Counted from the stretch's first letter, positions 50,001 through 57,469 are shown. The stretch: 64,000 bases of DNA from Sisyra terminalis (GCA_958496175.1 OY292278.1:31682001-31746000), one strand, 5' to 3'. Numbers and translations are program-made. Notes: generated by a model from the letters alone, not told the origin.

Positions 50001-52583
50001 ATTCCAATTGTTTTGGCCGTCAGTGAACAGGACAAAGAACGCCTGGAAGATTGTTCCGCTATCAGTTTGTGGTTCCGCAATATTCCCGTAGCAATTATGT
50101 CCAAACCCGAGTTTTATCATCACCGTAAAGAAGAAAGATGCTGTCGACAATTTGGAACCTACAACTCGGGACATCCTTACGTTAAAGTAAAATATTGCAA
50201 TTTTTTCAAAGGATTGGCCAAAATTTTAAAAATTAACCTCTTTTCTTCACAAACTAATTGTTATATTACCTTCTCTATTTTGAATTACAGTTCGTAAAAC
50301 GAATAATTAATGAAGAATTTAGGACAATATAGAACAAGGAAAAAATAGAGTACGGTATATTTATGTCATTTAAGTTTAATTTCATTTACGTTTTTCCTAT
50401 TGCACATTTTCAAATTGATGATTTTCGAAGCACATCACCTACTTAGAAATCTACAAGTGATGTTCTGTTTTGTCCGATTTCGAAAAATATGCATACAGTT
50501 AAATTTGATTAATCCCCAAATATTACAAAAGGAGACAGCAAGGGGTTAATATTCCTCTTTATAAACTACATTATTTGTTATATAAACAATATTTTTTTAA
50601 TTTTAATATTTCAAAGTATGAAAAATCCAAGTCTGCCATAGTCTATTGGCTAACAAAACTTTGAATTATTTTTCCTTTTCCAAAGAAAAATGTCTAAGTA
50701 TTATTCATTATTTATAACCTTGAGCGGTCAATCTTGTTTCTTATTGCATTTGTTAATCATTGACACAATAATTTACTTGCAGATTATTCAAGAAAGTGGA
50801 GATTGGTTGGTAGGAGGTGAATTGGAAGTGATTGAAAGAATTCGATGGAATGATGGATTAGATCAATACCGATTAACACCCAATGAACTTCAGCAGAAAT
50901 TTAAGCAAATGAATGCCGATGCAATTTTCGCTTTCCAAGTAAAAAATAAACCCATTTAAATAATTGAATCAATTTTTCTTAAATTTATGCTTTTTTCTCA
51001 GTTGCGAAATCCAATTCATAACGGCCATGCCCTTTTGATGACCGAAACCAAACGACAACTTAGAAATGCAGGGTTTAAAAAACCAGTGTTACTATTGCAT
51101 CCTCTTGGAGGATACACAAAATCTGACGATGTACCCTTGAATGTTCGGTAATTTTTTTTTTAATTTTTATGTCACCATTAAAGTGTACACTATACCTTCA
51201 CGTTAATGTATGCATTGATTAGTTAATGTTCAAATATATTGATTTCTATGTATTTTTCTAGCTTTTACTTCGATTAATTTAATCCCAAATAATCGAAAAC
51301 TTTTTGATTTAATTTTTAATATCACAAATTAGATGTCATAATGGATAACTAACACTGCCTTTCTAGTGTATATTTAACTTCAATCATGCTTAAAAATGGC
51401 ATAAAGAATAAAATTTTACTGTAATTTTAGAATTGCCCAACATGTGGCTGTGCTCGACGATGGAGTTTTGGATAAGGAAAGCACAATTTTAGCGATTTTC
51501 CCTAGTCCAATGATGTATGCCGGACCAACTGAAGTACAATGGCATGCAAAAGCTCGAATGGTCGCTGGTGCCAATTTCTATATAGTAGGACGAGATCCAG
51601 CTGGTATGCCTCATCCACTAGGAAACTCACCTGGAGGTAATTTCAACTTTTTGAATTGGTTTGTGATAGTTTATTATAGAATTTTTCAATGGGAAGGATA
51701 TCATATTTGGAGGTAGTTTTTCATATCGGGATGATTAAAAATAGTTTCGTAACGTAAGGACTACCTTATTTTTTTTGAAGTCAAAGAAACGATACCAAAT
51801 AAAATTTTATTAAGAGGTTTATGATATATCTTACATTTACATTAACAAAATTAACAATAAATCTGGAATGCAAATGTTAGATATGAAAATAAGGTATCCA
51901 CAAATTTTCGGTTCGTCTCTTTTAGCAACGTCAAAATCTGGCAACGTTGCATTTTCTATTTTCTTTTTAGTGTAATTCGCAATTTTTTTGTTAATTAAAA
52001 ACTTATATCGTATAATTTTCTCTTTTGTTGCTTAATTTTCATTATGGCCCGATTTATTCGCGAATTTAATTAAAAACAAAGTAGAAAATGCAGCGTTGCC
52101 AGATTTTGACGTTGCTAAAAGGAGCATGAGGCCAATTTTCTTTTAACTCAGTAATGCACGCATGTGCTTAGCTACAAATTCAAATTACAATGCATGTCGG
52201 ATTAATAGATGCTTTTTCATGATAATATTCGAACTTTAGGAACTGTTGATGGTAACTTATATGATCCAAGTCATGGTGGACGCGTTTTAAAACAAGCACC
52301 AGGTCTGGAAGGCTTACAAATCATTCCATTCAAAGTTGCCGCCTACGATAAGAAAAATAAATGCATGGCGTTCTATGATCCAGATCGACACAACAATTTC
52401 GATTTTATTTCAGGAACGCGAATGCGAGGTTTGTAACAAAAAAATAAATTAATTCGTCCATAAATAATAATCAATTTTCATTTAGGACTTGCAAGATCTG
52501 GGGAAAATCCTCCCGATGGGTTTATGGCACCAAAAGCCTGGAACATTCTGGCCAATTATTATCAATCGTTAATCAAAAAGTAA
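23074..52583 (+). CDS. Papss: Bifunctional PAPS synthetase (APS kinase + ATP sulfurylase)
   Basis: Converts ATP and sulfate to APS and then to PAPS, the sulfate donor of sulfotransferases. Common coding exons: 49,031-49,375; 49,431-49,688; 49,746-50,186; 50,783-50,938; 51,002-51,147; 51,431-51,636; 52,240-52,428; 52,486-52,583 (TAA). All junctions are GT-AG and keep frame. With one of three 7-8-codon first exons (23,074, 38,685 or 46,685) the protein is 619-620 residues, normal for metazoan PAPSS. The APS kinase half carries the P-loop GLSGAGKT (about residue 38), [42 protein letters not shown] and [11 protein letters not shown]. The sulfurylase half carries [20 protein letters not shown], the catalytic [13 protein letters not shown] (HNGH) and [10 protein letters not shown], and ends with ISGTRMRG and GFMAPKAW. 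Every key motif is intact. The 3' end is convergent with Dlish. Confidence 0.95.
23440..24115. mobile_element. Possible decayed DNA transposon with TATCGAT-rich ends
   Basis: Both ends are rich in TATCGATA-type motifs: ccgatacccatatggtatcg at about 23,485 and the inverted set at 23,975-24,105. Outer boundaries resemble inverted GGGTAGAAACG (23,470) and CTATTACCGGGTA (24,102-24,115). An internal 79-codon frame (23,721-23,960) matches nothing I know. Weak case for a decayed hAT-like element. Confidence 0.35.
24958..25075. repeat. Small palindromic repeat, family P (copy 3)
   Basis: In the Papss 5' intron. Left end CTGTTAAAAAACGCATTTTA, middle CCCATTAAAGTCGTTTACAGTTATTAAAGG (paraphrased with small gaps) and TTAAATGTAATGATTTCAAA, right end CTTTTTTAACAAGATAAG. 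It resembles the copies at 20,677, 21,176 and 57,470. Confidence 0.5.
25855..26000 (-). repeat. tRNA-derived SINE copy (S7), interrupted at its head
   Basis: Minus-strand copy with tail at 25,855, body (taacgctagagttg...), linker, and a head with CGAACC (B-box region) and CTCGGCCACCAGTAGG (complement of the A box). The palindromic hammerhead-bearing element begins right at the SINE head and duplicates AGTAGGTTTTT, so it inserted after the SINE. Confidence 0.7.
26012..26257 (-). mobile_element. Palindromic element with hammerhead-ribozyme core (family A, copy 1)
   Basis: A 246-bp element flanked by a perfect 11-bp duplication, AGTAGGTTTTT (26,001-26,011 and 26,258-26,268). Most of it is a near-perfect inverted repeat with arms of about 88 bases (26,050-26,140 and 26,168-26,256). 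Each arm, read outwards, contains CTGATGA, a short hairpin, GAAACGCGTC and GTAATAAAG. A second, diverged copy with its own 11-bp duplication lies at 47,489-47,729 in the opposite orientation. No coding capacity. Hammerhead motifs with very short stem III are known from Penelope-like elements and retrozymes, so a non-autonomous relative of these is plausible. That classification is inference. Confidence 0.65.
26161..26211 (+). ncRNA. Candidate type I hammerhead ribozyme
   Basis: Core CTGATGA at 26,170-26,176 and GAAA at 26,195-26,198. Stem II is GACAGTT/AACTGTC with a 3-base loop (26,178-26,194). Stem III is minimal and self-complementary (ACGCGT, 26,198-26,203). The predicted cleavage triplet GTC ends at 26,204. 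Stem I pairs TTATTAC (26,163-26,169) with GTAATAA (26,205-26,211), 7 of 7. One extra T (26,177) sits between the core A9 position and stem II. Read by eye; no folding or covariance search was run. Confidence 0.55.
26495..26572 (+). repeat. Partial copy of the 225-bp MITE family (family M)
   Basis: Contains CCTTTTAGGGACATCACTA, TCTGGTAATGCATTTTCTAC and TTCGCGAATAAATTGGGCCA, i.e. the left third of the family M consensus. The right part is absent. Confidence 0.55.
26819..27043. mobile_element. MITE family M, full-length copy with 8-bp duplication
   Basis: 225 bp between perfect AATATGAT duplications (26,811-26,818 and 27,044-27,051). Long terminal inverted repeats run from GGCTCATGTGTACTTTAGC to the mirrored GCTAAAGTACACTTGAGCC and extend about 80 bases inwards (CTGGCAA(T/C)GTTGCATTTTCGAC...). 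The size matches the copies at 51,910-52,133 and 57,222-57,446. An 8-bp duplication allows hAT, P or Merlin; the GG terminus does not fit typical hAT, so the superfamily is open. Confidence 0.85.
28610..29278. mobile_element. hAT-like non-autonomous element rich in TTTCGGCCGAAA
   Basis: The ends are inverted: TAGTGTTCGACCGAAACTAG at the left and AGTTCGGTCGGACACTA at the right. Subterminal blocks repeat (A)GTTTCGGCCGAAACT-type palindromes (28,665-28,690 and 29,165-29,265). The TAGTG terminus fits the YARNG hAT end pattern, but I see no matching 8-bp duplication. The AT-rich interior has no coding frame. Confidence 0.55.
29299..29944 (+). pseudogene. Non-LTR retrotransposon remnant (3' end of reverse transcriptase ORF)
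   Basis: Reading across several frameshifts and stops gives, in order, [10 protein letters not shown], then IRCNLDV..., [21 protein letters not shown](...)[37 protein letters not shown] and [12 protein letters not shown]. This is the C-terminal pattern of insect endonuclease-reverse-transcriptase elements (FKYLG, RPIL.YGAE, MR.LR.I.G.T..D..RN..IR). The 66-codon frame at 29,344-29,544 is one unbroken piece. Dead, 5'-truncated copy in the Papss intron. Confidence 0.8.
31514..32046. mobile_element. hAT-type element with perfect 8-bp duplication
   Basis: 533 bp starting CAGTCATTCTTAACCTGAG and ending GGCCACCCCTG, flanked by GTTTAGAA on both sides (31,506-31,513 and 32,047-32,054). CAGT...CTG termini with an 8-bp duplication are the hAT signature. 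No transposase frame, so it is non-autonomous. The middle is occupied by a separate long palindrome. Confidence 0.8.
31650..31870. repeat. Long palindrome nested in the hAT element
   Basis: Arms of about 105 bases (31,650-31,755 and 31,764-31,870) pair imperfectly: AATTCAATT...GTTAAAAATGTAGACGAA at the left against TTTGTCCACATTTTTAAAT...AATTGAACTT at the right, through CTGCTAGT/ACTAGCG to AGCTTTAACC. It looks like a fold-back element inserted in the hAT element, or a hAT interior that is itself palindromic. Confidence 0.6.
32868..33168. mobile_element. Second hAT-type MITE with perfect 8-bp duplication
   Basis: 301 bp flanked by GTGTAGAC (32,860-32,867 and 33,169-33,176). The left end is CAATGTTTCTCAAAGTAGG. 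The right end, AGTTTGGGAATCCCG, is its imperfect inverse (consensus CAGTGTTTCCCAAACT-type hAT terminus). Subterminal GGTTCCGTGAAA/GGTTCCGCGAGA blocks are typical of this hAT class. No coding frame. Confidence 0.8.
35326..35512 (+). mobile_element. Short element with hammerhead-like core (family B, copy 1)
   Basis: Shares ends and middle with copies at 39,575-39,710 and 45,427-45,628 (both minus strand). It begins near TAACTCATCACATTGTAGTTAC, continues CTACTTGATGACCACTGAGGAAG, and ends near the TAAGACCACAATATATTTTA segment. The core CTGAGGA (35,379-35,385), one A, and stem II GATTGC/GCAAT are present, but the GAAA box reads TAAA and the cleavage region reads GGATC. This copy is therefore decayed relative to the family consensus. 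Confidence 0.55.
35940..36060. repeat. ATCGATGT-rich repeat, probable decayed hAT end
   Basis: Starts near CAGTGTTTAAAAACATCGATA and ends AATGTATTTTTCATGTGGACACTCC-like, with five ACATCGA(T)-type motifs in about 100 bases. A related stretch occurs at 39,230-39,330. Inverted outer ends (AGTGTTT/GGACACT) suggest a small hAT-type element; no duplication identified. Confidence 0.4.
36244..36486. mobile_element. Fold-back MITE, arms about 60 bp
   Basis: Left arm AAGACGTATATCGTCAGGC, TAAAGTGTTAATTTTCTAAG and TCCATTTTTAATGATTTTTT. The right arm (36,425-36,486) is the inverse: AAAAATTGTTAAAATGGA, CTTAGCAGATTAACACTTGA and AGCCGACGATATGTCT. The spacer is AT-rich without coding frame. No clear target duplication seen. 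Confidence 0.65.
36579..36745. mobile_element. MITE family M, truncated copy abutting a second copy
   Basis: Contains the family M blocks CCTTTTAGAACAGTCAAATC, TGGCAACGTTTCATTTTCAAC, ACGCGAATAAATCGACCCG and CACAAAAGAGAAAAAATGATAC, ending ATCGCGATAGAATGAAAA where another copy starts. The right inverted repeat is missing. The variant ending resembles the copy at 39,331-39,548. Confidence 0.6.
36746..37681. mobile_element. MITE family M copy split by a TTAA-flanked element
   Basis: Starts GCTCAGGTCCCTTTTAGATT, runs through TCTGGCAACGTTGCATTTTC to AACGTTGCCAGATTTGACTG, and stops at TTAA (36,951-36,954). After the 709-bp insertion its right end resumes: TTAAAAGGGATTTGAGCC to 37,681. Removing the insert and one TTAA gives a right terminus matching the family's inverted repeat. 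Confidence 0.75.
36955..37663. mobile_element. TTAA-flanked DNA element (709 bp) nested in a MITE
   Basis: Terminal inverted repeats GGGTGGATCACCGTCA and TGACGGTGATCCACCC, flanked by TTAA on both sides. The interior has subterminal T-runs and an inverted block GGTACTGAACCTC / GAGGTTCAGTACC (37,234-37,247 and 37,373-37,386). It has no transposase; small frames inside are not conserved proteins. TTAA targets are used by piggyBac and Kolobok elements. The GGG terminus does not decide between them. Confidence 0.75.
38290..38684 (+). promoter_or_regulatory. Probable promoter/leader for Papss exon 1b
   Basis: Between about 38,300 and 38,570 the DNA becomes much GC-richer than the intron around it. 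A TATAAAA box lies at 38,570-38,576, about 110 bases before the ATG of exon 1b. It is the only such block for several kb. The promoter role is inferred from composition, the TATA box and the adjacent mini-exon. Confidence 0.45.
38685..38705 (+). CDS. Papss: Papss alternative first coding exon 1b
   Basis: ATG AGA CCA CAA TCT AAT GAG encodes MRPQSNE and is followed by a GTACAC donor at 38,706. That donor is weaker than those of exons 1a and 1c, with A at +4 and C at +6. The exon ends in phase 0 and in GAG, like exon 1c, and so joins the common exon at 49,031 in frame. It sits just below a GC-rich, TATA-containing block. Lacking the KKxK motif, this form would differ from 1a only in the first residues. 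Inference from phase and position; no family match for the residues. Confidence 0.45.
39230..39330. repeat. ATCGA-rich repeat related to 35,940-36,060
   Basis: Contains AAAACATCGATATTTTTA, GAAACATCGAAATTTATG and CGATATTTCGA-type motifs as at 35,940-36,060, directly before a family M copy. Decayed; no boundaries can be set with certainty. Confidence 0.35.
39331..39548. mobile_element. MITE family M, diverged copy
   Basis: Left end GGTTCAAGTCGCTTTTAAAA with CAGTCAAATCTAACAACATTG, middle CGCAAATAAATCGGCGCATAA and ACCACATTAGAACTGAATTA, right end CCTAAAAGGAACCTGAGTC. The part between ATCGCGATC and the right end differs from the full-length family, as in the copy at 36,579. Confidence 0.65.
39575..39710 (-). 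mobile_element. Short element with hammerhead-like core (family B, copy 2)
   Basis: On the minus strand: TTGATGACCA, CTAATGA (core with G5 replaced by A), AAGTTGC...CAATC, GAAA, TACGTATC, TGGACAACACGTCATAAATA. Stem III (ATACGTAT) and the GAAA box are intact; stem II and the first core box are damaged. The distal part, with TTTATAGTTTACATTTG-like sequence, matches copies 1 and 3. Confidence 0.5.
40454..40645 (-). CDS. Possible small membrane protein ORF (63 aa)
   Basis: A 63-residue frame with a polar, acidic N-terminus and one strong hydrophobic segment (about residues 33-57, [21 protein letters not shown]), ending in RKQN. The composition would suit a single-pass membrane microprotein. The DNA is AT-rich, such frames arise by chance, it lies inside the Papss intron, and I recognise no homologue. 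Reported only as a candidate. Confidence 0.12.
   Translation of the reverse strand: MNDTEVTVETNDNNQLIKILDNDYNIWVSFTNMCSITFFVLSLCSVLLPITILIFLLLRKQNI
41187..41416. mobile_element. Fold-back MITE, arms about 65 bp
   Basis: Left arm GAGCTATTTCACACGTTTAC, GGTTTCTATTTGAAAAG and GTCAACTCGTTTTAT. The right arm is the inverse: ATAAAACGAGTTGGTATCC, CCGAATAGAAATCGTATATG and TGTGAAATAGTCC. The spacer is AT-rich. No duplication recognised; superfamily unknown. Confidence 0.65.
42690..43365 (+). pseudogene. jockey-like non-LTR retrotransposon remnant (3' end)
   Basis: Conceptual reading across frameshifts gives [19 protein letters not shown], then [82 protein letters not shown] and RRLKRRDP. This is the C-terminal part of jockey-clade reverse transcriptases. 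The tail ends near an ATAAAGG and A-rich stretch at about 43,365. It is 5'-truncated with at least one in-frame stop, so it is inactive. Confidence 0.85.
43513..44205. mobile_element. Second TTAA-flanked DNA element (693 bp)
   Basis: Ends GGGGGTTCTCTCGTGTG and CACACGGGAGAATCCTC are imperfect inverted repeats, flanked by TTAA (43,509-43,512 and 44,206-44,209). Similar in length and target to the element at 36,955 but different in sequence. Internal inverted T/A runs; no transposase. Confidence 0.7.
45427..45628 (-). mobile_element. Short element with hammerhead-like core (family B, copy 3)
   Basis: On the minus strand the core is the best of this family: CTGAGGA (45,575-45,569), one A, stem II GATTGC-TTG-GCAATC, GAAA (45,52x-45,549 region, complement of TTTC at 45,549-45,552), then TATGTATC. 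Stem I is damaged: compared with copy 2, the TGGACAACACG strand after the cleavage site is deleted. Flanks match copy 1 (CCGTAATTGCAATGTGATGAGTCA) and copy 2 (AAGTAAACTATAAACATAAATTT). Confidence 0.55.
46529..46564 (+). promoter_or_regulatory. Papss: TATA box and initiator of Papss exon 1c
   Basis: TATATAAA at 46,529-46,536 is followed 24-30 bases later by a TCAGAA initiator-like motif (46,559-46,564). The geometry is that of an arthropod TATA/Inr promoter about 120 bases before the ATG of exon 1c. In AT-rich DNA TATA matches are common; the spacing and the exon downstream raise confidence. Confidence 0.45.
46685..46708 (+). CDS. Papss: Papss alternative first coding exon 1c
   Basis: ATG CCA GCG ATT GAT ATT AAT GAG encodes MPAIDINE, with A at -3, and ends in phase 0 before the strong donor GTAAGG (46,709). 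It is the nearest upstream mini-exon able to supply a start to the common exon at 49,031, which has no ATG of its own before the P-loop region. It has a TATA/Inr pair about 120 bases upstream. It lacks the KKxK motif found in exon 1a. Confidence 0.7.
47489..47729 (+). mobile_element. Palindromic element with hammerhead-ribozyme core (family A, copy 2)
   Basis: 241 bp flanked by a perfect 11-bp duplication, TCTAAACCTTA (47,478-47,488 and 47,730-47,740). Inverted arms (47,489-47,560 and 47,600-47,690) each carry CTGATGATGACAGCC, a short hairpin, GAAA and CGTAATAAAGAAG. The tail (TTGTGGCTCGGAAATAAATA, then AAATATTTATCA) matches the inverted left end of copy 1. On the plus strand the core is complete (CTGATGA 47,602-47,608; GAAA 47,627-47,630; cleavage after 47,636), but stem I is shortened to four pairs. 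Confidence 0.65.
51910..52133. mobile_element. MITE family M copy inside a Papss intron
   Basis: 224 bp in the intron between the exons ending at 51,636 and starting at 52,240. Ends GGTTCGTCTCTTTTAGCAAC and GTTGCTAAAAGGAGCATGAGGCC, with inverted inner blocks CTGGCAACGTTGCATTTTC and GAAAATGCAGCGTTGCCAG. A 7-base AATTTTC flanks both ends. Same length as the copy at 26,819. The splice sites on both sides are intact. Confidence 0.8.
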
Positions 52584-52945
52584 TGATGTCTATCGTCAAT
52601 TTAAAAAAAAAATGTTATCTCTTCGTGTCTATTTTATATATTCTTCATTTATATATGATATATATTTTTTAAATTTTATTTTATTCTTATATATTTTAAA
52701 TTCACTGAGAATTTAACTAGTATTTTTAGATTGTAAGCAAATGCTATTTTGTATGACATATGTACGTTGGATACTTTTAGACAAATTGGTGCAATTTCGT
52801 AGTTTTTTTCTTTTACAAAAAAAGCAAATGTGTGCCAGCACAAAAAATGGAAATATTTATTATGTTGATTCTTAAAAAATTCCTGTTGTATATACTTAAG
52901 TTTATGTTATAAAGAAGATATTTTATTTGTATTATATATTTTATC

Positions 52946-52951
52946 AATAAA
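52946..52951 (+). terminator. Papss: Candidate poly(A) signal of Papss
   Basis: AATAAA about 360 bases after the Papss stop codon (52,583) and 600 bases before the convergent Dlish stop. Tentative because A/T hexamers are frequent in this DNA. Confidence 0.45.
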
Positions 52952-53555
52952 AATTGATTTAAAATGATATTATTTATCTAATAAATGAATAGCATATAAA
53001 CTATCATCCAAAAATAGTAGAAAAACGGGGTGCAAAATTTAACTTTTTCGTAGTAATCGAATCTTTAAAAATAGGACAAGTAGGTAGCAAGATGGCTTCA
53101 AACTAGCAAGTTTAATTGATTATTCACTTATTAATTTAGCAGAATAATGATAAACTATCCCATTTAATGCAGATTACCCTCACCATGAGAAGTACTGTCG
53201 CCTTTACAAAGCTTCAACCATTTTAGACTTCAAATTGAAAGACAGATTAAAGAAATTTTGAAACTAGAAAGAAATGTGAAGACTTTTTAAAAATATATAA
53301 AAATATTTATTGATTCCTTATAAAATCTACAAAAATACGAGTAGAGAAACTTAACAATAAAAGAATTTAAACAAATTTTCAATGGACGGCAAGAAATTTT
53401 CAGATATATCTTTCGAAATGATATTAAGTTTTTTTTATCTATAAATAAAACCGAACTTATAACATAAATTTGAAAAGTACGTATATGGCGCTAAATGCAA
53501 TTAAAATTTTGCATTTAAAATATTTATAATACATATTGTAATTAAATATAAATCT

Positions 53556-56500
53556 TTACAAACTAGTCATAGCCGGAGGTCGTGCATATGCTTTGGGAAT
53601 AAACCCGTATTTCCGTGTTTTCGGAGCGTATGCCCAGAGCCAGCCATCGACAGTTTGATTCCCTAGGTCGGCGTAGATCCAGTCTCCCCGTCGTACACTT
53701 AAGTCGTCAGGAGCTTGAGCTTTGTAATCGTAAAGCATTACTAGCTCGGTTCCATGGTACCTCAGATCATTTTCCTGGTGATGGTTATTAGTGGCTCCTC
53801 CCATATTGTTGTTTTGTAATTGTGTCATATTAGAATTATTATTCGGGGAGAATGACATAGAATTATTGTTGATATTGTTTTGAGCATTTGCATTTGACCC
53901 ATTCAAATGGCCTTGTATCATGTTATCAGCAGGATACACAAAACCAGAGGGAATAAATCCTTCTTGACCGTCACTACGAACGATCCAAAACCATTCTGGA
54001 TCTTCTCGATTTAGTACTGCAAACAAGAAAAATAAATGTTAAAGTAACGTAATACTATTGCTTATAACGATATTGGTTATAGAGACGCATTTGTATTGTT
54101 AAGAACTCTTCATCAAAAGTAAAAATTTGAGTTGAATCACTAATGAAGTTTCATGACAAACGAAATATGTATCTGAAGCGCTTAGTTACTATATTAGTTA
54201 CACCATAGAGAGTAGTATAATTCTTTGTATGCTACTTAGATTGACCATTTAAACCGAATTTAAGAAGACTCTAACGTTAAGAAAATAGAGATGTACGGGG
54301 GAAAATATAAACATAATGTTTAAGCTTATAAATCACAAATCTTTAAAAAATGGGATCATCAGATTCAATGCTGAAGGAAAAGATTTTGAGAAACTTTGGT
54401 TTGGAATAAAGGTCTTTTATTCATTGTATCTTTTTCCAGAGAGGTGTCAAACTATACATGAAACTTATGTGTAGCTTTCATACGAAATTTTTTGAAAGAA
54501 AAATCAATCAAATCACCAGTTTATTTTTCGAATTATTACACAAAATCTACCGAAAAAACATGAAAATAGTTTTCCGAATTTACCGAAACAAGATCTGAGG
54601 CGCGTAGTTTAAAAATAAGAAACAGTGTAATGCAGTCCTACGTTTCATTCTTTATTATCGTAGAAATGAGATAAGGGGGCATCCATTAATTACGTGAGAC
54701 GTTTAGGGGAGAGGAGGTGTGAGCAAAATTTCACACAATCTCACCTGGGGGAGAGAATGATCTCGGTAAATATCAGGCATTTTTTTAAAATTGTTCTTTT
54801 AAATAAATCTAATGTAATCGAAGCACAGATTTATATTGCAAGTACGCATTTTAAAAGAGGGGGTCGAGCAAAATCTTACCAAGGTGGGAGGGCAGGGCGA
54901 AAAATAGCTAAAATTGTCTCATGTAATTAATGGATGCCCCCTAAAAGCATATGTTTGCATTTTCAAACGATTCAATAAATCTTCAATTTTTTCTAAGGCT
55001 GTCAACAATATCAAGTATGAGCTTTGATCATCTCTTCGATTATACACGTAAACGATTATAATTCAGCCTTTTCGGCTATGTGACTGTGACGTTATCTATT
55101 TTGAACATTTTGATTTTTTTTGTATCCTATGTTACTGTATAGCGATTCCTACTTTACTGATTGTCAAACCGCTCGAGCTATCTTAAACATTTTGATACGT
55201 ATGGATATTATAACTTCTACTGCACTGTTGATTTTTAATAACTTAAGGGCCATATTCAGGCCTTACGTTCTGTTATATCCGAATCAGTCTTTTGGTACAT
55301 TTTTGATCCGCTAGAAGTCGTGTATAAAGAACGTTATAATCAAATTGGTTATTTTAAACCGTTCTTTAACTTTTTGTTGAAAATCATCACAAATACATCT
55401 TCCTTTAGATATAACATGGAAATCTATTCCACTACTATATTCATTTTAATATTCCTCGTTATCATAAAATTTTTTGCACTACCTCCCTTTGCTTGGGGAT
55501 GAAATCCTTTATATACGGTTCCTTAGATAAAAGGGGAGTATCTTAGCAGAGACATTTATATATGCATGATAGATGGAAAAGATTTTTTGCTTCATTCTTC
55601 TTCTATATAACATATTAGTTTAAATCAGAAGAAAAACACTCGATTGAAACTTTACTTAAAAATCTTAAGATTTGTATAATGAAATATAAAAAATACATTA
55701 CCAGTTACGAATTCGCCTCGTTCTACTGAAACATCGTTTTCATCGCGAGCTATGAAAGTATAAAGAACAATGTAACGTCCTGAAGGATCTTTGCTGAATG
55801 GATACATGTCAGGTTCGCTTTGCAAACTTGCTTGACTTCCGTTTCCTGCGTTTGATGCTACAGTTAATTATAATATTAATCTTCAATATTTGTTAACAAC
55901 CATTTAATTGATCTTACCTGTATTATTAAGACCTATATTCATAATCCCACTGGTTGTCGCTCCTAAATTAGTTTGCGACTTTTTACACAGGGACTCCGTA
56001 TCGCTTGTGTCTAAGCATTGAAGAATATCTTCCGGACTAAAAAATACAATTTAAGGGAAAACATTTTTTTTATGTAATAAAACTTTTACCATCCATCCGC
56101 AGTTTGTTCTAGTAAAACATTGCCGTCTCGCGGCAATTTCTTTTTTACTTGAATTAAAAGTTGTCCGGCACGACTGGTGTAAGGGGCGCAATATGAGTGA
56201 GGGATGAATCCTTCTTGCCGGGATTCGGCATCGATTACATAGACCCAATCATTTTCGCGATATAGAATGTTAACAATCTAAAATTAAATGAATTGGTTGA
56301 ATCAAAATATTTGGTGATTTATAATTGGAATTACCTGGCCTCGTTTTACTTCAAGTTCATCGTCTACACAGGGGGTGAAGTCGTGGAGAACTACCATTTT
56401 CGAGTCTGGGGCAAGACCGTGCTCCTTTTCGATTCCTACTCGAACTAGTGTTTCAATGCTGGCCGATCCTGTGATTCGACCCATCGCTGGACTCACCTCT

Positions 56501-56969
56501 GTATCCAAATCATTTCCTCCAACTGCTAAAAATTAATTTCACTGTTCAATAACTATAATATTTCGTGTTCCAGGAACACAGGACTTAACATAAATTAAAA
56601 AAGAACTTAAAAATATAAATTTTCAAATCAATTCGCAACTTTTAAAACTTTCAAAAAGACAGCCCAGCTGTTGACAACCTGTGGAATTTAGCTTATCCAA
56701 ACTTTCAAAAACAAAGTTTTTCAAGGAAAAGTACATTTTTTCCTTTACATTTTTATTTTGCCTGAAATATTTCCATTAAAATTAGAGCATTTTCTACTTT
56801 TTGCTAATTTTTTGTTGTTGTTAGGGAAGGTTCAATGGCCCGGTGATAAACTAATTTCGCTATATTGGAATGCAAATACTTTCGAAAAAAAAATACGTTT
56901 TAAACAGAAATTTCACATACGTTTTTTCTTTTTGCCTCGTCGAATTCGTACTGGACACAAAAATGCCAT
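53556..56969 (-). CDS. Dlish: SH3 adaptor Dlish/Vamana
   Basis: Six minus-strand coding exons: 56,969-56,921; 56,525-56,335; 56,277-56,090; 56,036-55,918; 55,857-55,702; 54,016-53,556. All introns are GT-AG and phases agree, giving 387 residues. The start (MAFLCPVRIRRGKKKK) has the basic, Cys-containing N-terminus of insect Dlish, and the end is KAYARPPAMTSL. Three SH3 domains: about 58-118 (VVLHDFTPCVDDELEVKRGQ ... EGFIPHSYC), 210-270 (YIVLYTFIARDENDVSVERG ... EGFIPSGFV) and 322-380 (LVMLYDYKAQAPDDLSVRRG ... YGFIPKAYA). Asn-rich linker before the third. The protein lacks membrane segments. In Drosophila, Dlish/Vamana links the cadherin Fat to the myosin Dachs and the palmitoyltransferase Approximated at the cell junction, controlling growth through Hippo signalling and planar polarity. 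The acceptor of exon 2 is a NAGNAG pair. Convergent with Papss, divergent from MED15. Confidence 0.93.
54675..54941. mobile_element. PIF/Harbinger-like MITE (copy 2) in a Dlish intron
   Basis: Inverted ends GGGGGCATCCATTAATTACG and TAATTAATGGATGCCCCC, with TAA on both sides (54,672-54,674 and 54,942-54,944). Homologous along its length, in inverse orientation, to 8,597-8,884 (shared AATCGAAGCACAGATT and ACGCATTTT blocks). Lies in the 1.7-kb intron before the last Dlish exon. The 78-codon frame inside it is not a gene. Confidence 0.8.
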
Positions 56970-57221
56970 TATTTACACATACTTTTCACGATTTCGTTTT
57001 TAAATTAATATTTAAGAAAGAAAACATTCACAGTGGAACTTCACAAAACTATTCGAAAACTTTTCTTTCATACGTCATATGCGTCATATGTTGTATTGTG
57101 TTCAGTGCTTTGGAGTTCGACGAAATAGCAATAGAGGTCTCTAACATTGGCGGCAAATTTTAAATGTGTGTGTATTAATGAATTTTTCATTTTGAAATTA
57201 ATAAATACTAAGAGAAATAAT

Positions 57222-57446
57222 GGCTCAGGTCCCTTTTAGCTCCATCAATATTTGGCAACGTTACATTTTCAACATTATTATTAATTAATTTAATTCACGA
57301 ATAATTCGAATCATAATGAAAATTTATAAACAAAAGAGAAAATTAAGAAATACAAGATTTGAATTACCAATAAAACCGCGAATTTAATTAAAACTGAACA
57401 GAAATCGCAGTGTTTCCAAATATTGATGTTAAAAGGGGCATAAACC
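57222..57446. mobile_element. MITE family M, full-length diverged copy
   Basis: 225 bp from GGCTCAGGTCCCTTTTAGC to GTTAAAAGGGGCATAAACC, with inner blocks TTTGGCAACGTTACATTTTC and CGCAGTGTTTCCAAATATTG. The length equals the copy with the perfect 8-bp duplication at 26,819. The target duplication is not recognisable, so it is an older insertion. Confidence 0.75.
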
Positions 57447-57469
57447 ACATTTACACCTTAAATCTATAT

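Noticed and set aside
54694..54930. 78-codon + strand frame (basic, Gly-rich)
   Set aside because: Entirely inside the Harbinger-like MITE at 54,675-54,941; the other copy at 8,597 does not preserve it.
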